Of a DNA stretch of 64,000 bases, positions 11,154 through 19,409 are shown in pieces. The position numbers were made by a program, and so were the translations under genes. Within the stretch, counting starts at the first letter, position 1. Each line of letters begins with the position of its first letter. The notes beneath the pieces are model-generated. The model did no database searches and was not told the origin of the DNA. It worked only from the letters and a program-made list of their open reading frames with translations. The stretch is from Bradyrhizobium sp. AZCC 1693 (GTDB lineage: Bacteria; Pseudomonadota; Alphaproteobacteria; Rhizobiales; Xanthobacteraceae). Location of the stretch: positions 5,084,001 to 5,148,000 of the forward strand of contig NZ_JAZHSD010000001.1 in NCBI RefSeq assembly GCF_036924745.1. The letters are read 5' to 3'.

Positions 11154-12224
11154 ATGATAATTTCACCATCGCTGATCCCGGAACTCGACGACATCATCAG
11201 TCGTGGCGACCCCAAGCGCCGCGCCGATGCCGCACGCCGCATCAGCAAGCTTTTCCTGCAGGGTGCGGCGAGCTTCCGCTCCGATCACGTCGATCTGTTC
11301 GACGGTGTCCTGACCAGTCTCGTCCCGCATGCCGAGCTTGCCGAGCGCGCCGAATTGGCCGAGCGCCTGTCGGTGCTGGCGAACGCGCCGCGTGGTCTGG
11401 TCGGCCAACTCGCCCACGACGATGAAATCGCCATCGCAGGCCCGCTGCTGCGCCGTTCGCCGCTCATCGACGAAAAGATGCTGATCGAAATCGCGTCCGA
11501 GAAGGGCCAAGGGCATCTGCTGGCGATGGCGGAGCGGCCCACGCTTTCAACCGATCTCACCGACGTCATCGTCGCCCGCGGCGAACGCGACGTTATCAGG
11601 CGCACCGCCGGCAATGCGGGCGCCGCCTTCTCCGAGAACAGCTATTCGACGCTGATCAAGCGCGCCGGCCAGGACGGCGTGCTGACCATCAAGCTCGGCC
11701 AGCGCGACGATCTGTCGCCTACGCGTCTGAAGGAGCTGCTCTCCGGCTCCATCGACGTCATCCGCCGCCGCCTGTTCCAGGTCGTCAAGCCCGAGCGGCA
11801 GGCCGACATCAAGCAGGCGATGACCGCCATCACCGGCCCGTCCGAACGCGAGGAGCGGCGCGACTTCATGCCGGCGCAGCGCACGGTGCTGAAGCTCCAT
11901 CGCGAAGGCATGCTCGGCGAAGGCGCATTGCTCAACTTTGCCAGGGCCTTCAAATACGAGGAGTCGATCGCCGCGCTGTCGGCGATGACCGGCGTCAAGA
12001 TCGAAACCCTCGACCGCCTGATCAGTGGCGATCGCTACGATCCGATCCTGATCGCCGGAAAAGCCATCGATATCGAATGGGCGACCGTGCGCGCGCTGAT
12101 CCTGCTCCGGCTCGGTTCGAACCGGACGGCATCTCCCGCCGACATCGAAAGCGCGCGGGTGAACTACGTGCGCCTGATGCCCGCGACCGCCCAGCGCGTC
12201 GTCGCATTCTGGAAGACGCGGTAA
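11154..12224 (+). CDS. DUF2336 domain protein
   Basis: A 356-residue protein, MIISPSLIPELDDIISRGDP at the start, helical throughout and lacking a signal peptide or membrane segments. The layout of short helical repeats (RRADAARRISKLFLQG, ELAERAELAERLSVLANAPR, LARGERDVIRRTAGNAG-like VIVARGERDVIRRTAGNAGA) matches the alphaproteobacterial DUF2336 family, whose HEAT-like helices suggest protein binding; the biochemical role is not known to me. The ATG at 11154 is used rather than the TTG at 11142. It is transcribed alone, divergently from rimP and convergently with trmB, so it interrupts an otherwise uniform minus-strand block. A family A repeat follows it. Confidence 0.75.
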   Translation: MIISPSLIPELDDIISRGDPKRRADAARRISKLFLQGAASFRSDHVDLFDGVLTSLVPHAELAERAELAERLSVLANAPRGLVGQLAHDDEIAIAGPLLRRSPLIDEKMLIEIASEKGQGHLLAMAERPTLSTDLTDVIVARGERDVIRRTAGNAGAAFSENSYSTLIKRAGQDGVLTIKLGQRDDLSPTRLKELLSGSIDVIRRRLFQVVKPERQADIKQAMTAITGPSEREERRDFMPAQRTVLKLHREGMLGEGALLNFARAFKYEESIAALSAMTGVKIETLDRLISGDRYDPILIAGKAIDIEWATVRALILLRLGSNRTASPADIESARVNYVRLMPATAQRVVAFWKTR

Positions 12225-12244
12225 TCTGGTCCAAGCTGTCTCCC

Positions 12245-12367
12245 CGTCATTCCGGGGCGCGCGAAGCGCGAACCTCAGATGTGCAATTGCACATCGGGGA
12301 ATCTCGATGTTCTCAGGTGCGCAATTGCGCACCATAGTTCGATGCTTCGCATCGCCCCGGAACGACG
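12245..12367. repeat. Family A palindromic repeat
   Basis: Bounded by CGTCATTCCGGGGC and GCCCCGGAACGACG, with an internal GTGCGCAATTGCGCAC and a shorter TGTGCAATTGCACA. It lies between the convergent DUF2336 and trmB genes. A related copy is at 38588-38693. Confidence 0.8.
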
Positions 12368-12370
12368 TGC

Positions 12371-13114
12371 CTAGCCCACCCGCCGAAACCGCAGATACGC
12401 CGCCACGCGCCCCTCGCGCTCGGCTTTGCGGCCGTAGCGCGTCATGGTGTAGCCGTCCCACGGCTTTTGCCAGTCGGCGGCGCGCTCGGCGGTCCAGAGA
12501 AAATCGGGGCTGCGCATCAGATGCGCCAGCGTCCAGGCGCAGTAATCATCGATGTCGCTGACGAAACGAAACTCGCCGCCAGCTTTCAGGATGCGCGCCA
12601 TCGCGTTGACGGTAGCGTCCTGCACGAAGCGCCGTTTCCAGTGCCGCCGCTTCGGCCAGGGATCGGGATGGATCAGGTCGATCCGCGTCAGCGAACGCGG
12701 CGGCGCCCAGGCCAGCAATTCCGCGGCATCGCCGGCATAGAGGCGGATGTTGCCGATGTTGTGCGCCTCGATCTGCGTCAGGATCTTGGCCATGCCGTTG
12801 ACATAGGGCTCGCAGCCGATGAACCCGATATTCGGAAAGGCTTGCGCCTCCGCGATCAGATGCTCGCCGCCGCCGAATCCGATTTCGAGCCTGACATCCC
12901 CGATCTCGCCTTCGAAGAGATCGGCGAGACGCTCCGGCGCTCCCGTTCCGATATCGAGCTCCAGATGCGGCAGCAGATTGTCGATCAGGTCGGCCTGGTG
13001 GATGCGGAGCTTGTGGCCCTTGCGGCGGCCGAAGAACGAACCGCGTGCATGCGCCGACGCGCCGTCATCCGGCGGCGCGTCGCGGTCGCCAATGTCGCGC
13101 GGTGAAGCCATCAT
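12371..13114 (-). CDS. trmB: tRNA (guanine-N7-)-methyltransferase
   Basis: TrmB methylates G46 in the variable loop of tRNA with S-adenosylmethionine. The SAM site is LEIGFGGGEHLIAEA, followed by NIGFIGCEPYVNGMAKIL and RIDLIHPDPWPKRRHWKRR, the family's most characteristic segment, then FVQDATVNAMARILKAGG. The C-terminal TRYGRKAEREGR is also conserved. At 247 residues it is normal in length; the first 30 are variable. The start ATG overlaps the stop of the M20 peptidase gene by four bases (ATGA), so the two are translationally coupled although functionally unrelated. Confidence 0.94.
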   Translation of the reverse strand: MMASPRDIGDRDAPPDDGASAHARGSFFGRRKGHKLRIHQADLIDNLLPHLELDIGTGAPERLADLFEGEIGDVRLEIGFGGGEHLIAEAQAFPNIGFIGCEPYVNGMAKILTQIEAHNIGNIRLYAGDAAELLAWAPPRSLTRIDLIHPDPWPKRRHWKRRFVQDATVNAMARILKAGGEFRFVSDIDDYCAWTLAHLMRSPDFLWTAERAADWQKPWDGYTMTRYGRKAEREGRVAAYLRFRRVG

Positions 13115-14238
13115 CGCAGCGTCTGGTACAGCCGGTACAGCAGCCGCGCCCTTGGCTCGATCGAGGAGATGTACATCTGCTCGTAATGGGTATGCGCACC
13201 CTGGCCGTCGACACCGAGCCCGTCCAGCGTTGCGGTATGCGGCGCGGTGAAATTACCGTCGGAACCGCCGCCGGTCGCCGTGTCGACCAGATCGAAACCG
13301 ATCTCCGCCGCAATCGTCCTGGCATGCTCGTAGAGCGCGGCGCCGGCATTGCTCTTTTCGTAAGGCGGGCGGTTCAGTTCGCCGATCACCTTGACGGTGA
13401 CGCCCTCGGTGCGCGATTTCAGATTGAGGATTTTCGCCGTGAGCTCGTCGGAATCTGAAATGGTCGGCACGCGCAAATCGACTTCGGCATAGGCCTCCTC
13501 CGCGACCACGTTCGGCTTTGTGCCGCCGCGGACCACGCCGACATTGACGGTGATGCCGCGCGCCAGATCGTTCATCGCCTCCAGCGTTTGAATGACATTG
13601 CCGAGTTCGCGGATGGCGCTGCGGCCGTCCTCGGGCCTGGTGCCGGCATGCGAGGGTACGCCCTTGATGAAAACCTCGAAGCGTCCGACGCCCTTGCGCC
13701 CCGTCACGATCTTGCCGCCGTCGCGCGCCGGTTCGGTGACCAGCACGTATTTTGCCTTGCGTCCCTCGGCTTCGATCAGCCCGCGCGAGGTTGGGCTGCC
13801 GATCTCCTCATCGGATACATAGAGCTGAGTGATGCCGAGCGGCAGCCGCGCGCCGTTGGCGCAAGCCTGCCGAAACGCATGATAGGCGAGATAGGCGCCG
13901 CCCTTCATGTCGTAGATGCCGGGGCCGAAAGCGCTGTCACCATCGATCCGGAACGGCAGGCGCTCGATGAAGCCAAGCGGATGCACCGTATCGAGATGGC
14001 TCAGCACCAGGATTCCCGGCGCGTCCTGCCCCCATGCGGAGCGCGCCACCAGATGGTCGCCGCAGCCGGAGTGCCCGGCGATCCGCTCCACGGTGGCGGG
14101 CAGGCCGCGATAGCCTTCAGCGACAAGGTCGGCGAGCTTGTTGACCTGCCCGGGCGCCTCTGTCGGGGTCTCGATCTCGACCCAGCGGCGGATGCCCTCG
14201 AGGATCGGTGTGGAGTCGAAAGGATTAGTTGTCGTCAT
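13111..14238 (-). CDS. M20-family metallopeptidase (carboxypeptidase G2/ArgE-like)
   Basis: A cytoplasmic zinc-dependent hydrolase of 375 residues. Metal-site motifs are present: VLSHLDTVHP (His and the following Asp), FGPGIYDMKGGAYLAY (bridging Asp), and YVSDEEIGSPTSRGLIE (general base and ligand Glu). A lid/dimerisation domain follows (KGVGRFEVFIKGVPSHAGTR), and the last ligand lies near DTATGGGSDGNFTAPHTAT. The arrangement resembles glutamate carboxypeptidases; the substrate cannot be read from sequence. There is no signal peptide. It lies between the XRE regulator and trmB and overlaps trmB by 4 bases. In several rhizobia I recall metK occupying this slot, so the gene may be a local replacement. 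Confidence 0.85.
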   Translation of the reverse strand: MTTTNPFDSTPILEGIRRWVEIETPTEAPGQVNKLADLVAEGYRGLPATVERIAGHSGCGDHLVARSAWGQDAPGILVLSHLDTVHPLGFIERLPFRIDGDSAFGPGIYDMKGGAYLAYHAFRQACANGARLPLGITQLYVSDEEIGSPTSRGLIEAEGRKAKYVLVTEPARDGGKIVTGRKGVGRFEVFIKGVPSHAGTRPEDGRSAIRELGNVIQTLEAMNDLARGITVNVGVVRGGTKPNVVAEEAYAEVDLRVPTISDSDELTAKILNLKSRTEGVTVKVIGELNRPPYEKSNAGAALYEHARTIAAEIGFDLVDTATGGGSDGNFTAPHTATLDGLGVDGQGAHTHYEQMYISSIEPRARLLYRLYQTLR

Positions 14239-14251
14239 GTCGTATCCGATA

Positions 14252-14312
14252 CGGCGTCATTCCCCGATGCGCAATTGCACATCGCGGACTCGCGCCAACG
14301 CGCGTCCGAAAT
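14252..14312. repeat. Partial family A repeat
   Basis: GTCATTCCCCGATGCGCAATTGCACATCGCGGACTCGCG-type sequence with the GCAATTGC core but lacking the right arm. It sits just upstream of the M20 peptidase gene. Confidence 0.55.
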
Positions 14313-14360
14313 GATGGCATATTCCAGAATACGAAATTATCAAACCGGCGCGGATGAAAA

Positions 14361-14777
14361 TCAGCGCGGGTCGGGACCGTCGCGCGACGCGATCTGCTCG
14401 ACCAGCTCGACGATTGAGCGCCGCATTTTGGAATCGCCGATGCGCGTGAACGCGCGCGTCAGCGCCAGACCCTCTGATGTAGCGAGAAAATCGGACACGT
14501 AGGCCGGGGAGGCGCCTTCGGCGAAGCCGTTGCCATTTATCGCGCCGCTCGGCCCGCCATCGAACAGGAACGACACCGGGACCTGCAATATCTCGGAGAT
14601 CTGCTGCAGGCGACTGGCGCCGACCCGGTTGGTGCCTTTTTCGTACTTCTGGACCTGCTGGAAAGTAAGGCCGAGCGCTTCGCCCAGTTTTTCCTGGCTC
14701 ATGCCCAGCATGATGCGGCGCATCCGGACGCGGCTGCCGACATACTTGTCAACCGGATTGGGCGCTTTGGTGGACAT
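14361..14777 (-). CDS. XRE-family (Cro/CI) transcriptional regulator, PraR-like
   Basis: A 138-residue protein starting MSTKAPNPVDKYVGSRVRMR. The helix-turn-helix is clear: RMRRIMLGMSQEKLGEALGL, TFQQVQKYEKGTNRVGASR, LQQISEILQVPVSFLF. Similar proteins in rhizobia include PraR, a repressor of biofilm and symbiosis-related genes; the short C-terminal region (LTRAFTRIGDSKMRRSIVEL) fits. The identification with PraR is from memory, so no symbol is given. Start 14777 has AGGAG eight bases upstream; the open frame continues upstream to 14924 without family similarity. The 240-base gap to lnt shows nothing I can name. Confidence 0.85.
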   Translation of the reverse strand: MSTKAPNPVDKYVGSRVRMRRIMLGMSQEKLGEALGLTFQQVQKYEKGTNRVGASRLQQISEILQVPVSFLFDGGPSGAINGNGFAEGASPAYVSDFLATSEGLALTRAFTRIGDSKMRRSIVELVEQIASRDGPDPR

Positions 14778-15017
14778 CTGCATCGCTCCTGGATGGGCGC
14801 CGGGAATGAGGCAGTGGAAGTCCTGTGCCTCAGGCGCCAGTACCGTCAAACCTGCTCGGAGGATCGGGTTGAATTGCGGACGATCTGAGCAATGAAGTGA
14901 CTGGTTGTTGTTTTTCTCTTGCAACCGCAGAAAGCGAATCGCAGGCTGTCTGTCAACTGGTGGAACCGCGAGTTGGCGTATTTTAGTAAACCAGTGACAA
15001 CCTGTGGCGCGTAAATC

Positions 15018-16628
15018 TCAGGCGGCGTGCTTTGTGGCACGGCGTCTGACGACGAACAGCAGCGCGGCGGCCACGATGATGGCAGCCGGGATATCTCCAA
15101 GGCGAGCATAAATCGTCGGCGGCAGCGCCGATGGCAGGCTGGCGTCCAGCACGCCTTCGATGCCGAGGCCGAGCCGTGCCACAATTCGCCCCGAGGGATC
15201 GATCACCGCCGAGATGCCGGTATTGGCGGCGCGCACCATCGGCAGCCCTTCTTCGATGGCGCGCAGCCGCGCCTGCTGCAGGTGCTGGTAGGGGCCCGTC
15301 GAATTTCCGAACCAGCCGTCATTGGTCAGGTTGACGATCCAGCCGGGGCGGTCATCACGCGCTGCAACATTTCCGGGAAAAATCGCTTCGTAACAAATCA
15401 ACGGCAGCGCGCGCGGCGCATTCGGGATCTCCATCGTGCGGCGCCGCGTGCCCGGAATGAAGCCGCCATGCACCTTTGTCAGCTGCACGAAGCCGAGCTT
15501 TTCCATCCACTCCTGAAACGGCAGGTATTCGCCGAACGGCACCAGATGCAGCTTGTCGTAGACCGACAGCACGCCACCGTCATGGTCGATCACATATATC
15601 GAATTGTAGGCGCGACTGACGCGGGCGCCGGGCGGTCCGTCCGGGGCGCGCACCGAGCCGGTCATCAGCACTGTGCCCTTGGGCAGCAGCTCGGCGATCT
15701 GCGCCATCGCGTCCGCCTCGCGCGTCAGGAAGAACGGGAAAGCCGATTCCGGCCAGATCAGGATCTGCGCGTCGCGCACGCCGGTGGATTGCGGTCCTGA
15801 AGCGCGGTCGGAAAGCGTCAGGTATTTCTGCATCACTTCCGCCTTGGCGGCGTAGTTGAATTTGACGTCCTGCTGCAGGTTCGGCTGCATGATACGCAGC
15901 TTGACCTTGGTCAACTCGGTCGGTTGCAGCGACAGCCGCACGGCGCCGTAGACACCCATCGCGACCAGTAGCGACAGCGCCGCCACCGGTGCGATCCAGG
16001 GCTTTCGGCCGCGCGAAGATCCGTCGATCAGCGCCGCCGGGCTGGCAAAGATCGCAACGCTGAGGAAGGTCATGCCCCACAGCCCGATCAGCGATGCGGC
16101 TTGCGCCAGCGCCAGCGGCTCCGACAGCGCGTAGCCGAAGGCGTTCCAGGGAAAGCCCGACAGCACATAGCCGCGCAGCCATTCGCTGACCGTGAGCCCG
16201 ATCGCGAGCGCCAGCACCCGCGAGGCATCCCGCGTCCAGATCAGGCGCGCCAGCGCGAAGCCGAGCGCCGGGAATAAGGCAAGATAGGCCGGCAGGCCGA
16301 GCACCGCGAACGGCATCAGCCATGCAAAGGTCGGCGCATCGACCAGGAAGGCGTTGCCGGTCCAGTAGAGCCCGGGCACGAAATAGCCGAGCCCGAACCA
16401 GAAGCCCGACATCGCAGCCGCCGGCACGCCGCGCCGTTTCCCGGCCGCCGCGCCGTCGATCAGCCAGACCACGACCGGAAAGGTCACGAACAGCACCGGC
16501 CAGGCATTGAACGGCGCCATCGCAAGCGCCGACAGCATGCCGGCGCTAAGCGCGATCACCGCGCGCTTCCAGCCCCAGGCCAGGATGATCGAAAGTCCCG
16601 CCATGCGGAATTTACTGGTGGGGATCAC
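15018..16628 (-). CDS. lnt: Apolipoprotein N-acyltransferase
   Basis: Lnt adds the third acyl chain to the N-terminal cysteine of lipoproteins in the inner membrane. The 536-residue product has an N-terminal multi-span membrane region (residues about 20-230: ALSAGMLSALAMAPFNAW, LMPFAVLGLPAYLALF and others) and a periplasmic nitrilase domain with the triad E294 (IWPESAF), K359 (YDKLHLVPFGEYLP) and C412 (LICYEAIFP). A final membrane helix (AAIIVAAALLFVV) ends the chain. Start is a GTG at 16628 overlapping the stop of the upstream CBS-protein gene (GTGA); an internal ATG at 16604 is possible. Confidence 0.96.
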   Translation of the reverse strand: MIPTSKFRMAGLSIILAWGWKRAVIALSAGMLSALAMAPFNAWPVLFVTFPVVVWLIDGAAAGKRRGVPAAAMSGFWFGLGYFVPGLYWTGNAFLVDAPTFAWLMPFAVLGLPAYLALFPALGFALARLIWTRDASRVLALAIGLTVSEWLRGYVLSGFPWNAFGYALSEPLALAQAASLIGLWGMTFLSVAIFASPAALIDGSSRGRKPWIAPVAALSLLVAMGVYGAVRLSLQPTELTKVKLRIMQPNLQQDVKFNYAAKAEVMQKYLTLSDRASGPQSTGVRDAQILIWPESAFPFFLTREADAMAQIAELLPKGTVLMTGSVRAPDGPPGARVSRAYNSIYVIDHDGGVLSVYDKLHLVPFGEYLPFQEWMEKLGFVQLTKVHGGFIPGTRRRTMEIPNAPRALPLICYEAIFPGNVAARDDRPGWIVNLTNDGWFGNSTGPYQHLQQARLRAIEEGLPMVRAANTGISAVIDPSGRIVARLGLGIEGVLDASLPSALPPTIYARLGDIPAAIIVAAALLFVVRRRATKHAA

Positions 16629-17743
16629 TGCGAGCCGGCTCCATCGCCGGAGGTCGGCGGCGTATTGTCATTGGTCGGCGGCGTGGTGGTGTCGGGCGGG
16701 GCCTCGCGGCGGCTTCGCTCGCGCGTCGCGCGCGGCGCCGGGCGCTCCTTTCGAATCCCGATCCGCAGCCGCTTGACCCGCCGCGGATCGGCATCGAGCA
16801 CCTCGATCTCGAAATTGCCCGGGCCCGCAATCACTTCGCCGCGCAATGGCAGGCGGCCGACCTGCGCCACCAGGTAGCCGCCCAGCGTCTCGACTTCCTC
16901 GCCGGCCTCGCCGGTGACGAATTCCTCGCCGATCATCTTGCGGGCATCCTCGAGGCTGGCGCGGGCGTCGGCGATGAATGCATTGTCTCCCTGCCGGATG
17001 ATCGACGGCGGCTCGTCGCTGTCGTGCTCGTCGTCGATCTCGCCGACGATCTGCTCGACGATGTCCTCGATCGACACCAGCCCGTCGGTGCCGCCATATT
17101 CGTCGACCACCAGCGCCAAATGGATGCGCGAGGCCTGCATCTGCGCCAGCAAGTCGATCGCCCGCATCGACGGCGGCACAAACAGCAGCTTGCGGATGAT
17201 GTTGGCCTCCGCCAGCGGCAATGCGAGGTCGACCGCGCGCAGGTCGAGGCCCGCCGGGAACGGCTTCTTGCGCTTCGGCTTGGTCGTATCGCCGATCCGC
17301 GCCTTCGCGGTCATGAACGCCAGGAGGTCGCGGATGTGAACGATGCCTTCGGGGTCGTCGAGCGTTTCGTTGTAGACCACGAGCCGCGAATGCGCCGCGC
17401 TCTCGAACAAGCTCATTAGTTCGCCGAGCGGAATATCCCGTTTGACCGCGACGATATCGGCGCGGTGCACCATCACGTCGGCGATGCGCCGCTCGTTGAG
17501 GCCAAGGATGTTGCGCAACATGGTGCGCTCGATGGCGGAGAAGCCGACATCGTCAGGAGTGGAGGCGTCGAGCACGACCTGGAGATCGGCGCGAACAGAT
17601 CCCGCCCTCCAGCCGAACAGCGTGCGGATCGCGCGCATCAGCCAGCTGTCGGCGGCCGGGCGCAGCACCTCGCCTTCCTGCACCACCGCCGGCAGATTGG
17701 GCGTGTCGCGCGGGTTGTCCTGTATCGGGTCGGAGTCCGGCAT
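16625..17743 (-). CDS. CBS-domain transporter-associated protein (CorC/TlyC hemolysin family)
   Basis: A 372-residue cytoplasmic protein with two CBS motifs (RIADVMVHRADIVAVKRDIP...; FVPPSMRAIDLLAQMQASRI) around LVVDEYGGTDGLVSIEDIVE, the diagnostic segment of the CorC/TlyC group, and a C-terminal transporter-associated (CorC_HlyC) domain (FIADARASLEDARKMIGEEF). Family members are tied to Mg/Co efflux, and older annotation calls them hemolysins; neither is proved here. It has no DUF21 membrane domain, matching the short CorC type. The start at 17743 follows the ybeY stop by one base. The tail is Pro/Thr/Arg-rich and disordered. The ybeY-corC-lnt order is conserved across proteobacteria. Confidence 0.9.
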   Translation of the reverse strand: MPDSDPIQDNPRDTPNLPAVVQEGEVLRPAADSWLMRAIRTLFGWRAGSVRADLQVVLDASTPDDVGFSAIERTMLRNILGLNERRIADVMVHRADIVAVKRDIPLGELMSLFESAAHSRLVVYNETLDDPEGIVHIRDLLAFMTAKARIGDTTKPKRKKPFPAGLDLRAVDLALPLAEANIIRKLLFVPPSMRAIDLLAQMQASRIHLALVVDEYGGTDGLVSIEDIVEQIVGEIDDEHDSDEPPSIIRQGDNAFIADARASLEDARKMIGEEFVTGEAGEEVETLGGYLVAQVGRLPLRGEVIAGPGNFEIEVLDADPRRVKRLRIGIRKERPAPRATRERSRREAPPDTTTPPTNDNTPPTSGDGAGSQ

Positions 17744-17744
17744 T

Positions 17745-18353
17745 TCAGTCCACCCGCTCCCGGTCCGCATACGGATCTCGATCCGCATACGGATCCGGAA
17801 TGCCGAGCTGGGAGAGAATCTCCCGTTCGAGACCTTCCATGGCTTCGGCGTCGTCGTCCTTCTCGTGATCGTATCCGATCAAATGCAGGAATCCGTGGAC
17901 CGCAAGATGGCTGAGGTGATGATCGAACGGCTTTTCTTCGTCATCGGCCTCTTTCCGCGTGGTCTCAAAGGCGATGGCGATATCTCCGAGCATCCGCGGC
18001 GCGTCGGCAGGCGCGCCCGCGGTCGGCTGCAACGCCGGAAACGACAGCACGTTGGTCGGCTTGTCGATGCCGCGCCAGTTGTTGTTGAGCGTGCGGACGC
18101 CGGCATCGTCGGTCAGCATGACCGCGAGCTCGGCCTCGCCGACATCGGCATCGGCAATTTCCGCCGCCGCGTTGATGGCGCGATGGATCACCGCCTCGGC
18201 ATCCGGCTCGGTCTGCCAGCAATCGGCGACGACCAGAACTTCGGTGAAGGGAAGGACGGACGACACGAGCGTTCCAGCGCTTTGCATTGCAATGTTCGGG
18301 TTACGGCCCGGGCCCGCCTGCAGCAGGCCCGGCGCCGACGATTTCTGGGTCAA
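17745..18353 (-). CDS. ybeY: Endoribonuclease YbeY (16S rRNA 3' maturation)
   Basis: YbeY is a zinc metalloprotein acting in 16S rRNA maturation and ribosome quality control. The H-x3-H-x5-H zinc site is intact (HLAVHGFLHLIGYDH), preceded by LNNNWRGIDKPTNVLSFPA and MLGDIAIAFETTRKEA. The 202-residue reading begins at a TTG that overlaps the phoH stop; an ATG at 18287 giving 180 residues fits the family start better, and neither has a strong ribosome site, so the start is uncertain. The C-terminus holds an 18-bp tandem duplication (17764-17795) encoding DPYADRDPYADR, a recent-looking expansion. It sits between phoH and the corC-like gene, the usual cluster. Confidence 0.93.
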   Translation of the reverse strand: MTQKSSAPGLLQAGPGRNPNIAMQSAGTLVSSVLPFTEVLVVADCWQTEPDAEAVIHRAINAAAEIADADVGEAELAVMLTDDAGVRTLNNNWRGIDKPTNVLSFPALQPTAGAPADAPRMLGDIAIAFETTRKEADDEEKPFDHHLSHLAVHGFLHLIGYDHEKDDDAEAMEGLEREILSQLGIPDPYADRDPYADRERVD

Positions 18354-19405
18354 GATTTGTTGGTTGCCGGTTTTTGCGGCAATCCCTCATAGGCGGCGAC
18401 GATCCGCGCCACCAGTTCATGGCGGATGACATCCTCTGCGGTGAATTTCACCTGCGCAATGCCCTCGACGCCGTCGAGCAGCTTGACCGCTTCGGCAAGC
18501 CCGGAGGCCTGTCCGTTCGGCAGGTCGACCTGCGACGGATCGCCGGTGATGATCATGCGGCTGTTCTCGCCGAGCCGGGTCAGGAACATCTTCATCTGCA
18601 TCGACGTGGTGTTCTGCGCCTCGTCCAGGATGATGACGGCGTTGGTCAGCGTGCGGCCGCGCATGAACGCCAGCGGCGCGATCTCGATTTCGCCGGCCTG
18701 CAGCGCGCGCTCGACAATCCGCGAATCCATCAAATCGTACAGCGCGTCGTAGATCGGCCTCAAGTAAGGATCGACCTTTTCCCGCAAGTCGCCGGGCAGG
18801 AAGCCGAGCCGCTCGCCGGCCTCGACCGCGGGCCGCGACAGGATGATGCGATCGACTTCCTTGCGCTCGAACAATTGCGCGGCATGCGCTACCGCAAGCC
18901 AGGTCTTGCCGGTGCCGGCGGGGCCGACGCCGAACACCATCTCGTGGCGCTTCAGCGCGCGGATGTAGGAATCCTGCGCGGCGGTGCGTGCCCGCACCGG
19001 ACGCTTGCGCAGATTGATGGTCTCGAACGACGATTTGGCGGTCTTGGCGTCGTATTCGAACAGCGAGCCCTGCGCGAGTACGGCGCGGATCGCGCCTTCG
19101 ACTTCGCCCTGCGAGAGGTCATGTCCCTGCAAGGCCTGCGCATAGAGCGTCTCCAGCACACGCCGCGCGGCGTCGCAGCCGTCGCGGGAGCCGGCGATGG
19201 TGATGTGGTTGCCGCGGGAATCGACGACGATGCCGAGCCGCCGTTCGACCAGCGCCAGGTTCTGCCCATAGGGGCCGACCAGCGCGGAAGCGGCGCGGTT
19301 GTCGTCGAAGTCGATGACGACCTGGGTCTCGGGCGGAATTTGCATGTCGCGGTCAAATTTGCGGCTGGGAGCGAGCGAAGGCGAATCCGATGCGCTTTTT
19401 GGCAA
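18350..19405 (-). CDS. phoH: PhoH-like ATPase
   Basis: A 351-residue cytoplasmic P-loop protein. Walker A is GPAGTGKT at 161-168; Walker B-like IILDEAQNTTSMQMKMFLTR and SRMIITGDPSQVDLPNG follow, with LSRPAVEAGERLGFLPGDL between. An N-terminal KH-like segment (ALVGPYGQNLALVERRLGIV) is typical of the PhoH2/YbeZ type. YbeZ proteins partner YbeY in rRNA processing, which agrees with the overlapping ybeY gene downstream. Start is TTG 19405, four bases after the miaB stop, with GGGGAG upstream. Confidence 0.93.
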   Translation of the reverse strand: MPKSASDSPSLAPSRKFDRDMQIPPETQVVIDFDDNRAASALVGPYGQNLALVERRLGIVVDSRGNHITIAGSRDGCDAARRVLETLYAQALQGHDLSQGEVEGAIRAVLAQGSLFEYDAKTAKSSFETINLRKRPVRARTAAQDSYIRALKRHEMVFGVGPAGTGKTWLAVAHAAQLFERKEVDRIILSRPAVEAGERLGFLPGDLREKVDPYLRPIYDALYDLMDSRIVERALQAGEIEIAPLAFMRGRTLTNAVIILDEAQNTTSMQMKMFLTRLGENSRMIITGDPSQVDLPNGQASGLAEAVKLLDGVEGIAQVKFTAEDVIRHELVARIVAAYEGLPQKPATNKS

Positions 19406-19409
19406 GGGT

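Noticed and set aside
11154..12224. DUF2336 gene as a novel regulatory system with rimP-nusA
   Set aside because: The only support is divergent orientation; the family is common in alphaproteobacteria and nothing in the sequence links it to the operon.
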